Positions 15,256 to 23,998 of a DNA stretch of 64,000 bases are shown here, piece by piece. Numbering within the stretch: position 1 is the stretch's first letter; each line of letters starts with the position of its first letter. A model generated the notes under the pieces. That model saw nothing but the letters and a program-made list of their open reading frames with translations. It was not told the origin of the DNA and did no database searches. This DNA comes from Nostoc sp. 'Lobaria pulmonaria (5183) cyanobiont' (lineage in GTDB: Bacteria; Cyanobacteriota; Cyanobacteriia; Cyanobacteriales; Nostocaceae): the NCBI RefSeq assembly GCF_002949795.1, contig NZ_CP026692.1:5254545-5318544 (forward strand), given 5' to 3'. The position numbers and the translations under genes are program-made.

Positions 15256-15659
15256 AGCTTAACTCCTTATAAAAAAACCCCCGCTTCAAGTTTTCGGTGA
15301 AGCGGGGGTTATAATTGACCGGAAAATTTTCTGGTTTCATATCGGTACAGGATTCTTTTGCCTATACCCCCCGCTTTTTTGATTTAGTTGTGGTTTTGCA
15401 AATAGTGCACTAATGGCTACATACTTATAATCATCATTACCTTCTGTGATTTGCCCATGATTTCGGCTACCATCGCCCATAAATAAATACTCCACTTCCA
15501 TAGCAGCCGATTCCCAATTGGTTCGGCAATTGGTAGCGCACAAAATTGAGGTAGAGATGGGGTAAATGGATTTCACAGAAAATTTCACCTATTGAACATT
15601 CCTTTAAACATACTACACTTGTATTACTATCCTGTCTATACCTTTAAGGAGAAAAACTG
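15256..15659. other. Intergenic region upstream of HNH gene
   Basis: Apart from the terminator at 15271-15310, the minus strand is open from 15588 to 15337 (83 aa, inner ATG giving MEVEYLFMGDG). It shows no recognisable domain or ribosome site and I do not call it a gene. The terminator downstream makes a small RNA or short peptide transcript possible. Confidence 0.4.
15271..15310 (-). terminator. Rho-independent terminator just upstream of the HNH gene
   Basis: A 13-bp perfect stem (15276-15288 with 15298-15310, core ACCCCCGCTTC) with a nine-base loop. On the minus strand it is followed by seven T. It would end a minus-strand transcript from the 15.3-15.6 kb region immediately before the HNH ribosome-binding site, so it may be an attenuator or the end of an unrecognised small RNA. 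Confidence 0.8.
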
Positions 15660-15995
15660 ATGCATACGATCGCTCGCACCCCAACCACCGATATGGAAGT
15701 TACCAGCATTCGCCTAGAGCGGGAACTCAAAGATAAGCTCAAAGAAATAGCTGGGAATCAGGGATATCAAGCTCTGATCCGAGATATCCTTTGGAATTAT
15801 GTCCAGCAAAAATCAGGTGAGTGGAAGCCTCGATTTTCGCGATCCGACATTCGAGCTAGCATAGCTGCCACAGCTCAGCAAGAAGAACGCTGTGTACTTA
15901 CAGGTCAACTAATTCAACCCCAAGAACCGATGTTGCTAGGACTGACGAGGAATGGCGATATGGTTCCTCTGAGTGTCGAGAGCTTGGCTGGATAA
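15660..15995 (+). CDS. Small ribbon-helix-helix-like protein, 111 aa
   Basis: The N-terminal half (EVTSIRLERELKDKLKEIAGNQGYQALIRDILW) has the beta-strand/helix/helix pattern of ribbon-helix-helix DNA-binding proteins. The C-terminal half has a CVLTGQLIQPQEPM segment that I do not recognise. AAGGAG lies seven bases before the ATG. It is probably a DNA-binding regulator; the target is unknown. Confidence 0.75.
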   Translation: MHTIARTPTTDMEVTSIRLERELKDKLKEIAGNQGYQALIRDILWNYVQQKSGEWKPRFSRSDIRASIAATAQQEERCVLTGQLIQPQEPMLLGLTRNGDMVPLSVESLAG

Positions 15996-16729
15996 ACCTC
16001 GTACATTTTAAAACCTGGAGTAGGGCGGGCCGAAAAGCCCGCTACTACCAGCAGGGAGGACAAAATGCTCTTACTACTTTAAAAAATATAGTTTTCAAAA
16101 TAGATGTGGTTTAATTTTATATTCAGACGAATGCAGCCTAGTTATTTTTACTAATAACTGGGCTGCATTCAAAATTTAGCCAGAACTGCCGCAACCTCTA
16201 ATGAGCAAGAATTTATTTAAATTTAAGCTCTACTCCAAATTTCTGCCACAGTTTGAGAGCAAGACGCTCACGAACTCGCTACCACAGTTACGCTATCAGT
16301 ATAGGTCTGAATACGAGTGTGTCTCGTTAGCGCAGCCTCTTGTAGAGAAGAGAAGCGTACACTGCAAGAGCAACCTCCTCGTGTCTCCTTTTACTTTTAT
16401 TGATATTTTACTGAGAGTTACGGAGATTGAAGAGTAGCTTGTTAAACCTACTAGTTTTTTCAATAAATGTAATAAAGCTTTATAAAGCAAGTTACGTAAT
16501 TTTACGCCCTCAAAAGGTGAATTTTGCTGTAATTCCAGAGAAATTACGGTTTATGTATACTTACAGACAGGATAAAGTTAGTAAATTATTTCAAGATAGA
16601 GCAGTTAAAAATAAGCTAACTTAAGCATTTATAGGATATCTTAAGTATTCTATTACTTATGTACCAATGTAGCAATTTGCTTGATACAGGGGGAATTTGG
16701 CCATCTGAGATAGAAAAGGGCTATAACAG
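15996..16729. other. Intergenic region with repeats and hairpins
   Basis: No convincing gene. GCGGGC/GCCCGC forms a short hairpin at 16025-16042. An 18-bp near-perfect inverted repeat (16129-16146 with 16153-16170, one G-T pair) is a candidate terminator. Near 16318-16366 there is a copy of the dispersed 'gcgcagcctcttgtagagaag' type repeat also seen near 39775. Confidence 0.5.
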
Positions 16730-18895
16730 GTGAGAGAAAGTATTCACACAAAATTTGTCAATTTATCAGGGTGTAGCAACACAACTAACGGTGAAGAATA
16801 CGGTGAAGAATATGCCAAGAGGTTGGGTGCAAGAACAATGGGGTTATTATCCGAGGGCGTGCCAAAAATGAAAAAGCCTTTATCATCGCCGCCACATTAC
16901 GTAGATGACATAGACCGACTACAACCTTACCAAGTCAAACTGATGCAGCATCAGGAAGAACCTGCCCGCGAGTTGGTACAAAAGATTAACCAAATTATTG
17001 CTAATAGCTCTACTACGGCTTTGATGCTGCAAGAGATAGCCCAATTGCTCGGAGTTGCTTTTAAAGTAGATTGCTGCTGCTTGGTTTCAGTAACGGGTGA
17101 GACAACCGAGGAAGCGATTACTACTAATTGGTGTGCTGATGAGTATCTAGGGTTGCCACACTCAGAAGAGATGGTTTCGATGGAACAGTTACTTATGCAC
17201 TTGCCAGTGCTGCAATGTGCTGCTGAACCATTGACTATTGAAGACATTTCCTTGATTCACAACAGTCTGGTAATTGGTTGTCAATATTTGCCACTAGCCA
17301 TAGAAGCAGTTTTGGCAATTCCAACTCGGTTTGGTGGCAATAATAATGGAGTGATTAATCTGATTAAATCCCAACCTTATGAATGGAGTGAATCAGAAAA
17401 ACAATTGCTCAAAGAAGTGGAGTCGGCTTGCGCGATCGCTTTTTTTCGCGTGGCACAAGCCCAGCTAATTGCTCATCAAGAGCAGTCCCTGCAAAAGAGC
17501 AAGCAGCATGAAAGTTTGATCAAGCAATTAACCATATTGAGTCGTAGCAACTTGAAGCTTAATCAAATGTTGCAGGTAGTTATCGACTCTACTACCGAAT
17601 CTCTACAGGCAGATCGGGGTTTGCTGATATTACTGAAATATATAGATCCACTATATAGGACTCAAGCTAAAAAACAAATCCCCAAAGCGAAAGCTAGTGT
17701 AATTGCTGAATGGCCGCATACAGAAACACAAAATTCTGGCACTAGTAAACTAGACACCTTAGCTCAGTCTTTCTTGATTTCAGACTGTGGTTTATGCCAG
17801 CGTGCCTTGCTAAACCCAGGAAAACCAGTAATCTTTGATAATTATACAGAGCAAAATGATACCTCAACAGCTACTCCATTATTGGCAGTAGAGAAATTTC
17901 CGACGGTGCTGTTAATGGCATTAGAAAGTCAAGGTACAATTTTAGGATTTTTGGTGCTACAGCAAGCTGTGACTCGCAGTTGGCAACCAGCAGAATTAAA
18001 TATTGTAGAAATGGTTTGTGCTCAAGTGAGTAACGCCATAATTCAGTCAAAAAGATTCGAAAAATTCCAAAGTGCGGTAGATGAGCGGGCAGCCACAGTC
18101 CAGAGCAGTCAGGAACTCCAGGCAAAATTGCATGAAAGAACACGGCAGTATGTCGAGCAGCTACAGAAACTCAATGAACTCAAAGATGAATTTATGAGCA
18201 ACATGAGCGATCGCCTACGCTACCCTTTGACAAATATGCTGATGTCAATAAAAAACTTGCGTTTGCCAGGAATAACACCAGAGCGTCAGGGTATATATCT
18301 CAATATTCTTGAACAAGAATGTTCCAAGGAAATCAACTTGATTAATGACTTGTTGACCCTCCAAGAGCTAGAGTTACAGAGCAAAGCCCTGCAATTAGAA
18401 TCTATAGATTTAAATACTAGAATTCAGGATATAGCAGCATCTTTTGAGAAAAAACTTGCGGAAAAGGGATTAAAGATTTCTGTAGATTTGCCGGAGGAAT
18501 CGCTCAAACTGCAAACTGAACTGGAGAGCTTTGACCGCATCCTGCAAGAATTATTAACTAATGCCTGTAAATACTCAGAGCCTGATACAATAGTTCACCT
18601 TGAAGCTGCTCACCGAGTCGATCAACAAATCGATCAAGTTATCATGAAGGTGACGAATACAGGACGTGCCATCTCAGAAGAAGAAGCGACCTACATCTTT
18701 GATAAGTTCCGTCGTGGAAGAGGAAGAGGGAGTTGGACTCCAGGGACTGGCTTGGGACTTGCTTTAGTCAAGTCTTTAGTGCAGCATTTGAATGGAGCGA
18801 TCGCTGTTGAAAGTCTCCTAATTTCGGATTCTGAACAGAGCGAAATTTGCTTCACCTTGACTCTGCCCCAATTTTCTGACGAAAGCAAACCATAA
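16730..18895 (+). CDS. GAF-domain histidine-kinase-like protein with altered H-box
   Basis: About 721 aa. Two GAF-like regions (roughly residues 90-240 and 270-440), a coiled segment, then a HisKA-like region and an ATPase domain (N box LLTNACKYSEP near 610, G2 box GTGLGLALVKS). In the H-box the segment reads SDRLRYPL instead of SHELRTPL: Asp494 replaces the phospho-acceptor His. The change coincides with a GCGATCGC octamer at 18207-18214. The G1 box is also degenerate (TNTG). The start is uncertain: GTG 16730, or ATG 16868 (MKKPLSS). It is probably a non-canonical or inactive kinase. The SRPBCC gene follows after eight bases. Confidence 0.82.
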   Translation: MRESIHTKFVNLSGCSNTTNGEEYGEEYAKRLGARTMGLLSEGVPKMKKPLSSPPHYVDDIDRLQPYQVKLMQHQEEPARELVQKINQIIANSSTTALMLQEIAQLLGVAFKVDCCCLVSVTGETTEEAITTNWCADEYLGLPHSEEMVSMEQLLMHLPVLQCAAEPLTIEDISLIHNSLVIGCQYLPLAIEAVLAIPTRFGGNNNGVINLIKSQPYEWSESEKQLLKEVESACAIAFFRVAQAQLIAHQEQSLQKSKQHESLIKQLTILSRSNLKLNQMLQVVIDSTTESLQADRGLLILLKYIDPLYRTQAKKQIPKAKASVIAEWPHTETQNSGTSKLDTLAQSFLISDCGLCQRALLNPGKPVIFDNYTEQNDTSTATPLLAVEKFPTVLLMALESQGTILGFLVLQQAVTRSWQPAELNIVEMVCAQVSNAIIQSKRFEKFQSAVDERAATVQSSQELQAKLHERTRQYVEQLQKLNELKDEFMSNMSDRLRYPLTNMLMSIKNLRLPGITPERQGIYLNILEQECSKEINLINDLLTLQELELQSKALQLESIDLNTRIQDIAASFEKKLAEKGLKISVDLPEESLKLQTELESFDRILQELLTNACKYSEPDTIVHLEAAHRVDQQIDQVIMKVTNTGRAISEEEATYIFDKFRRGRGRGSWTPGTGLGLALVKSLVQHLNGAIAVESLLISDSEQSEICFTLTLPQFSDESKP

Positions 18896-18903
18896 TTCTG
18901 AAA

Positions 18904-19491
18904 GTGACTAAAAAACAGAACACAACAGAGAACCCTAATTTGCAGTCTCCTACTGATGACACCAACCTAGAAGGGGATTTGCCTGCTAAGGTAGAAGTTC
19001 AAATTGAGAAAATAGCAGAGCGACAGCGGCAAATCAGTGCTAAAGTCCAAATTCCCCACCCAGTGGAGCAAATCTGGAAGGTTCTGACAAATTATGAAGC
19101 CTTACCTGACTTCATCCCCAACCTCGCCAAGAGTTATCTAATCGAGCATCCCAATGGTGGAATTCGACTGGAGCAAGTAGGCTCCCAACGCTTACTAAAT
19201 TTCAACTTTTGTGCGCGGGTAGTTCTAGATTTAGAAGAATGCTTCCCTAAAGCAATTAATTTCCGCATGGTAGAGGGAGATTTTAAAGGCTTTTCTGGTA
19301 GCTGGTGCTTAGAGCCTTATTCTTTCGGTGAGTATCTAGGAACAAATCTGTCCTACACAATTCAAGTTTGGCCTAAACTCACTATGCCAGTGGGGATTAT
19401 TGAAAATCGCCTGAGCAAAGATTTGCGGTTAAATCTTTTGGCTATTCACCAACGTGTAGAAGAACTAGCCAGCAAAAAACCGTATGCATAA
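18904..19491 (+). CDS. SRPBCC (polyketide cyclase/COQ10-like) protein
   Basis: A START/Bet v1-fold ligand-binding protein of 195 aa. After a polar N-terminal extension the domain starts near residue 55 (QISAKVQIPHPVEQIWKVLT) followed by NYEALPDFIPNLAKS, the typical helix-grip opening. Start is GTG. It lies eight bases after the kinase gene and is surely cotranscribed. The ligand cannot be inferred. Confidence 0.8.
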   Translation: MTKKQNTTENPNLQSPTDDTNLEGDLPAKVEVQIEKIAERQRQISAKVQIPHPVEQIWKVLTNYEALPDFIPNLAKSYLIEHPNGGIRLEQVGSQRLLNFNFCARVVLDLEECFPKAINFRMVEGDFKGFSGSWCLEPYSFGEYLGTNLSYTIQVWPKLTMPVGIIENRLSKDLRLNLLAIHQRVEELASKKPYA

Positions 19492-19585
19492 CAACAATTA
19501 AACCATCATTCAGGTGCATTCCTGGATGATAGTTTTTATTGCTAGATTTCAAACAAAAAAGCTTTTGCTTTTTATTGTTTTTAAG

Positions 19586-19658
19586 TACCCCCAGGGGAAT
19601 TCGAATCCCCGTTACCTCCGTGAAAGGGAGGTGTCCTAGGCCTCTAGACGATGGGGGC
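19586..19658 (-). tRNA. tRNA-Glu (TTC)
   Basis: Acceptor GCCCCCA/TGGGGGT, anticodon arm CCTCC-CTTTCAC-GGAGG, T loop TTCGAAT, discriminator A, no CCA. Typical cyanobacterial tRNA-Glu, which also initiates tetrapyrrole synthesis. Confidence 0.95.
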
Positions 19659-19984
19659 ATTGGACTCAGACCTTTTATAAGTTAACCAATTTCCTTGCCG
19701 TTGTCAACAGGTTTTGCCAAAAAAAGTTTCTGGCAGCTAAACTGGGTGGAAGCAAAAGCTCGAAGAGGATACAAAGATATGGAGACAGATAAAAAAGTCC
19801 GTAGATGCTTCTGCGATCAGCCGCAGGGTGCGTCAGCGTTGGGCACTAGGAATTTCGGGGTATACACATATCTAAAAAACGCTGAAGACAGCAAGGAACA
19901 AAGGGTATGATGTTGTACCCTGTAGAGTTAATATCTACGGTTTTTTACAAGAGATTTTGAAATAAATCGCTCAAAATCTACAAC
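19659..19984. other. Intergenic region
   Basis: No gene is supported. A plus-strand open frame at 19695-19910 has no recognisable protein character or ribosome site. The last 80 bases are an AT-rich leader for the antiporter gene. Confidence 0.5.
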
Positions 19985-21904
19985 ATGGAAGCATCTTTTG
20001 AAATCACCATACAGATGGCGATCGCTGTCTTTGCAGGCATTAGTGCCCAAGTGCTGGCTGCATACCTTCGTGTACCCAGTATCGTCTTGTTATTGCTATT
20101 GGGCATCTTGTTTGGCTCTGATGGTATAGGGCTATTGCATCCCCACGTGCTAGGCACTGGACTGGAAGTTATAGTCGCCCTAGCAACGGCAATCATTTTG
20201 TTTGAAGGCGGACTTAACTTGGATCTGCGAGAGTTAGGTAGAGTTTCAGTCAGCCTACAATTGCTTGTCACTCAAGGAACGCTGATCACATTGCTTGGCG
20301 GGAGTATGGCAGCCCACTGGCTGGGTGAATTTCCCTGGAACATAGCTTTTCTCTATGCTTCCATAGTCGTGGTGACAGGGCCAACCGTCGTTGGCCCATT
20401 GCTCAAACAAATCAATGTCGATCGGCAAGTGGCAACGCTTTTGGAAGGAGAAGGGGTTTTAATTGACCCTGTAGGGGCTATCCTCGCCTTCGTTGTCCTC
20501 GATACGATTTTGAACGGCGATGCTGACCCGATCAATGCGATCGTCGGTTTACTTATACGTCTGGGTGTTGGTGCAGGAATTGGTGGTGCTGGCGGTTATC
20601 TGATGAGTTTGATTTTCAAACGCGCCAGTTTTCTGTCATTTGAGCTAAAAAATTTAGTGGTGTTAGCGATACTTTGGAGCCTGTTTACATTATCGCAAAT
20701 GATCCGCAGTGAATCGGGAGTAATGACAACAGTAGTTGCAGGAGCAGTCTTTGCTAACTCCTCAGTCCCGGAAGAACGTCTGTTACGCAGCTTTAAGGGT
20801 CAGCTAACAATTCTCAGCGTCTCGGTACTATTTATCTTATTAGCTGCTGATTTATCCATTGCGAGTGTGTTTGCTTTGGGTTGGGGTAGTTTATTCACCG
20901 TTTTGGTACTAATGTTTGTCGTTCGCCCGATTAACATCCTCTTGTGTACCTGGAACAGTGACCTAAACTGGCGACAGAAACTGTTTTTAAGCTGGGTTGC
21001 TCCGAGAGGAATTGTTGCTGCCTCTGTGGCTTCTTTTTTTGCGATTTCGTTGACTCAACGCGGCATTAACGGCGGTGATTCGATTAAAGCTCTAGTATTC
21101 CTGACAATTATCATGACTGTTGTCTGCCAGGGGCTAACAGCTGGCTGGGTTGCTAAATGGCTGCAAATCACCTCCAAGGATGTAACTGGAGCAGTGATTG
21201 TGGGTTGTAATCCTTTGAGTCTTTTGATTGCCCGCTTCTTTCAAGAACGGGGAGAAAACGTGGTGATGATTGATACTGACCCCGAATGTCTTGTGCAAGC
21301 CGAGGCGCAAAATCTCCGGGTTATTGCCAGCAGTGCACTGGATGCTGCTGTTTTGGAAGAGGCAGGACTTGCCTCTATGGGCACTTTTTTGGCTATGACA
21401 AGTAATGGCGAGGTGAATTTTGTTTTGGCTCAACGAGCAGCTGAGGAGTTTAAACCCCCGCGCGTCTTAGCTGTTTTTCCCCGCGATCCGCAAGCGAGTA
21501 TCTCGGCTAGTAATAAAGTTAATCAAGCTTTTATCCCAGACTTAGCGATTAAAACTTGGAATGAGTATTTGAATGATGGGCGAGTGAAGTTGGGAACAAC
21601 CACGCTAGATGAGTTGGAGTTTTCGACTCAATGCGATCGCATCCAAGAAAAGATTCAGACTGGGGTGTTGATACCGCTATTGGTAGAACGAGCAGAACGC
21701 TTACAGGTAATACCAGCTAACCAAGATTGGGAAATTGGCGATCGGATTATTTATCTGTTACATGACCCCAGACCTAGCCTTTTAAAACGCTTATCTGGTG
21801 CTACCCAATCCACTCCCCTTTCTCTAGAAAAGCTACCAGAGGTTGAAGACCTATCCCTTGCCCAATTATCTCAACTTTCTACTAGTGAGGCTTCTGGGGG
21901 ATGA
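19985..21904 (+). CDS. Cation:proton antiporter (CPA family) with TrkA-N/RCK domain
   Basis: A 639-aa protein. Residues 1-400 form about 12 membrane helices of the Na+/H+ exchanger fold; LIDPVGAILAFVVLD holds the ion-binding Asp. From about residue 400 a cytosolic Rossmann domain follows (GAVIVGCNPLSLLIARFF, then MIDTDPE), i.e. a TrkA-N nucleotide-binding module, and a C-terminal regulatory region. It exports Na+ or K+ in exchange for protons; the ion is not readable from sequence. Monocistronic by spacing. Confidence 0.88.
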   Translation: MEASFEITIQMAIAVFAGISAQVLAAYLRVPSIVLLLLLGILFGSDGIGLLHPHVLGTGLEVIVALATAIILFEGGLNLDLRELGRVSVSLQLLVTQGTLITLLGGSMAAHWLGEFPWNIAFLYASIVVVTGPTVVGPLLKQINVDRQVATLLEGEGVLIDPVGAILAFVVLDTILNGDADPINAIVGLLIRLGVGAGIGGAGGYLMSLIFKRASFLSFELKNLVVLAILWSLFTLSQMIRSESGVMTTVVAGAVFANSSVPEERLLRSFKGQLTILSVSVLFILLAADLSIASVFALGWGSLFTVLVLMFVVRPINILLCTWNSDLNWRQKLFLSWVAPRGIVAASVASFFAISLTQRGINGGDSIKALVFLTIIMTVVCQGLTAGWVAKWLQITSKDVTGAVIVGCNPLSLLIARFFQERGENVVMIDTDPECLVQAEAQNLRVIASSALDAAVLEEAGLASMGTFLAMTSNGEVNFVLAQRAAEEFKPPRVLAVFPRDPQASISASNKVNQAFIPDLAIKTWNEYLNDGRVKLGTTTLDELEFSTQCDRIQEKIQTGVLIPLLVERAERLQVIPANQDWEIGDRIIYLLHDPRPSLLKRLSGATQSTPLSLEKLPEVEDLSLAQLSQLSTSEASGG

Positions 21905-21955
21905 GGGGGATGGGGCAGGGGAGCAGGGGAGGAATTCCTAACTCTTGACTGTTTA

Positions 21956-22588
21956 TTAGCCTTGGGAAGGAATAAATTCGCTTTCTGGTTTTGGCGTTTC
22001 TTGATACATTTGCCATTCTTGCCAGAGTAAAGCAGACAAATGTACTATGGCGAGAATTAGCGTCGCTACCGAAATCAGATAACTGTGTATTGTGTAAAGG
22101 TGTTCGACGGTAATTGTGTTAATGGCTCCACCACCAGTCAGGATTTCGCGCAGTTGCCCACCAATCAAAGGAATGGCTTCGATGGTTCCTAGCTCAATGC
22201 TAAAACGCCAGTACCCTTCCTGAGTCCAATCTAAAATCATCGCTGTCCAATCCAGCCCGATCGCACTCAGGGTTAACAAAATCACACTAATCCAAGCAGC
22301 CAGCCAACTCTTGCGAAATTGCCGACCTAAAAACATCACCACAATTTGAATTAGAGCGATCGCTATTACCGCATTACCAGCAATATCATGCGCTCTCCAA
22401 AATAACCAGCCGTATGGCAGTTGTGTATTAATCATCTTCAATGAGTTATAAGCTCCGCCTGCTGTCGGTTCATAGTAAAAAGAAAGCATTACTCCGGTAG
22501 AGATATAAATTAAACACAGAGTCAAAATCACGACTGATAATATCGTCGCTATTCGTCGCAAAATCTTATCGAACTGGGTGCTTTGCAT
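21956..22588 (-). CDS. Cytochrome b-type membrane protein, one haem ligand missing
   Basis: A 210-aa protein with four hydrophobic helices aligned to cytochrome b6. Helix B carries H67, but the partner position 14 residues later is Q81 instead of His. Helix D carries H168 and H183, 15 residues apart, as in b6. Three of four ligands remain, so probably only one haem b is bound by two histidines. It is not petB itself, since it is divergent and stands alone. A role in membrane electron transfer is inferred. Confidence 0.75.
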   Translation of the reverse strand: MQSTQFDKILRRIATILSVVILTLCLIYISTGVMLSFYYEPTAGGAYNSLKMINTQLPYGWLFWRAHDIAGNAVIAIALIQIVVMFLGRQFRKSWLAAWISVILLTLSAIGLDWTAMILDWTQEGYWRFSIELGTIEAIPLIGGQLREILTGGGAINTITVEHLYTIHSYLISVATLILAIVHLSALLWQEWQMYQETPKPESEFIPSQG

Positions 22589-22688
22589 AGCTCACCCCTC
22601 CTGTTCTTAAGTAAGTATTTATTCTTATTACGATTTTAACTAAGAAATTTTAATAAATGTTACTTTTTTTATATAAAAATAAAGTTTT

Positions 22689-23444
22689 TTAAATCAAATA
22701 TTGCACCCAAGCTTTTAAGGGTTCTGGTGAGCCATACCAAATTCCAGGACTTCTGGGAGAATGCTTGACACCTTCAATCACCAGATTTTCTGCTCCCTCT
22801 AAATGAGCAGCTTCAATGGGTGTGATGCCATCTCCCCAAGTGTTGCCCTTACCACAGGTTAATTGGTAACTACTGTAAGCTAACCAACTACCAGGCCGCC
22901 TTTTCCCAAAGATAGTTTTGCCAGCCACACAAACGTAACGAACGTTTTTGTAAAAAGCTCCTGGGTAGTTATTGGTAACAAAATCCAGATTCTGGCGTGT
23001 CCAGCGTTCTTGGCTAATATGGGGTGTACCCAAGGTAATGAGATTAGCAACCAAGGGATGCCCTTGCCAGAGAAATGGCTTGACATCACTGCTTGCCAAA
23101 TAGGGCTTTTCTCCCATGTAGATCCGGGATATCCAACCTCCGGCTGAGTGAGCAATTAAGTTAATTTGAGTAGCATTATGTTGCTCTAATATATGCTTGA
23201 TCGTGTAATCAAGTTCTTGCAGAATCAGGGTTACAGGTCTTCCTCCCAAAGTGGGGAGCCAGTCACGCCTTCGCAGTGGTACTGTAACTGTAGGAAAATC
23301 TAACTTTTGTAGGGATTGTTCTAGCTGGCGATAAGCGATCGCGTTTTCCAGATAACCAGGCACAATAACTGTCGGTAACGGCATTAGAAATTTTGGGGAT
23401 GCAATGATTGAGGGTTTGAACTTTTTTGACGAAGAACTAGTCAT
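22689..23444 (-). CDS. Alpha/beta hydrolase, lipase-like
   Basis: The core begins PLPTVIVPGYLENA and contains the nucleophile elbow AHSAGGW (GxSxG variant with His at the first position) near residue 100. TLGTPHIS and the C-terminal GVKHSP provide a plausible catalytic His. The internal ATG at 23384 (MPLPTVIVPGY) is an alternative start without the 20-residue polar extension. Cytoplasmic; substrate probably an ester or lipid. Confidence 0.8.
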   Translation of the reverse strand: MTSSSSKKFKPSIIASPKFLMPLPTVIVPGYLENAIAYRQLEQSLQKLDFPTVTVPLRRRDWLPTLGGRPVTLILQELDYTIKHILEQHNATQINLIAHSAGGWISRIYMGEKPYLASSDVKPFLWQGHPLVANLITLGTPHISQERWTRQNLDFVTNNYPGAFYKNVRYVCVAGKTIFGKRRPGSWLAYSSYQLTCGKGNTWGDGITPIEAAHLEGAENLVIEGVKHSPRSPGIWYGSPEPLKAWVQYLI

Positions 23445-23998
23445 GATTCAGGAAGTAGAATTGCGATCGTCTGACTCACTCCTTGGATAAAAACCAATAG
23501 CTTTGATGGGTTTTAGGCTAGAATGTCAATAAAATTGTACAATTTGCAACAGTTTGAGTGGCTGCCAATGTGGTACTATTTTTTTAAATAGGCCCCAGGA
23601 TCGAAAAAACACGTGTGTCATCTGTTACAGAAGTGTCGTTGACTGAAAAACAGTTGAAAAAAACAAGGCAACTTCGGCAGATGTTTTAATGTATTCAAAC
23701 TTGTGCGTTTACTTAAACTTTATAAAACTTCTAGATATTAATTTTAATTGTGTGCGTCATAACAATAAAAAATCAAAAGTAGTAATTTTTAAAATATCTC
23801 TTTAGCAAGCTCGAATTTTGAAGATATGATACAGCGTCATTAGTTAAAAACTTGAATAAATGGCAATTTTAGCGTTTTGATTGCCAGCAGAGAAAGTTAT
23901 TATTTCCTTATGAAGAACGCATATCTTGCAAGATATTGCAATATCGAAAAGAGAAAATCGCTAGTCAACTGTAACTGAGTGAGTGAACGATAAAAGCT
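23445..23998. other. AT-rich divergent intergenic region
   Basis: A 550-base spacer between divergent genes without ORFs or RNA genes that I can support. Very AT-rich from 23660 to 23950; probably holds promoters for both neighbours. Confidence 0.5.

Noticed and set aside
15337..15588. 83-aa minus-strand ORF upstream of the HNH gene
   Set aside because: No recognisable domain or clear ribosome site; left as a possible short transcript only.
16201..16437. 78-aa plus-strand ORF
   Set aside because: Part of it translates the dispersed 'gcgcagcctcttgtagagaag' repeat, and the rest has no protein character.
19695..19910. 71-aa plus-strand ORF before the antiporter gene
   Set aside because: No ribosome site, no domain, and composition like intergenic DNA.
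21956..22588. Calling the cytochrome b-like gene petB
   Set aside because: One ligand His is missing, petD is not adjacent and the sequence diverges strongly from b6.
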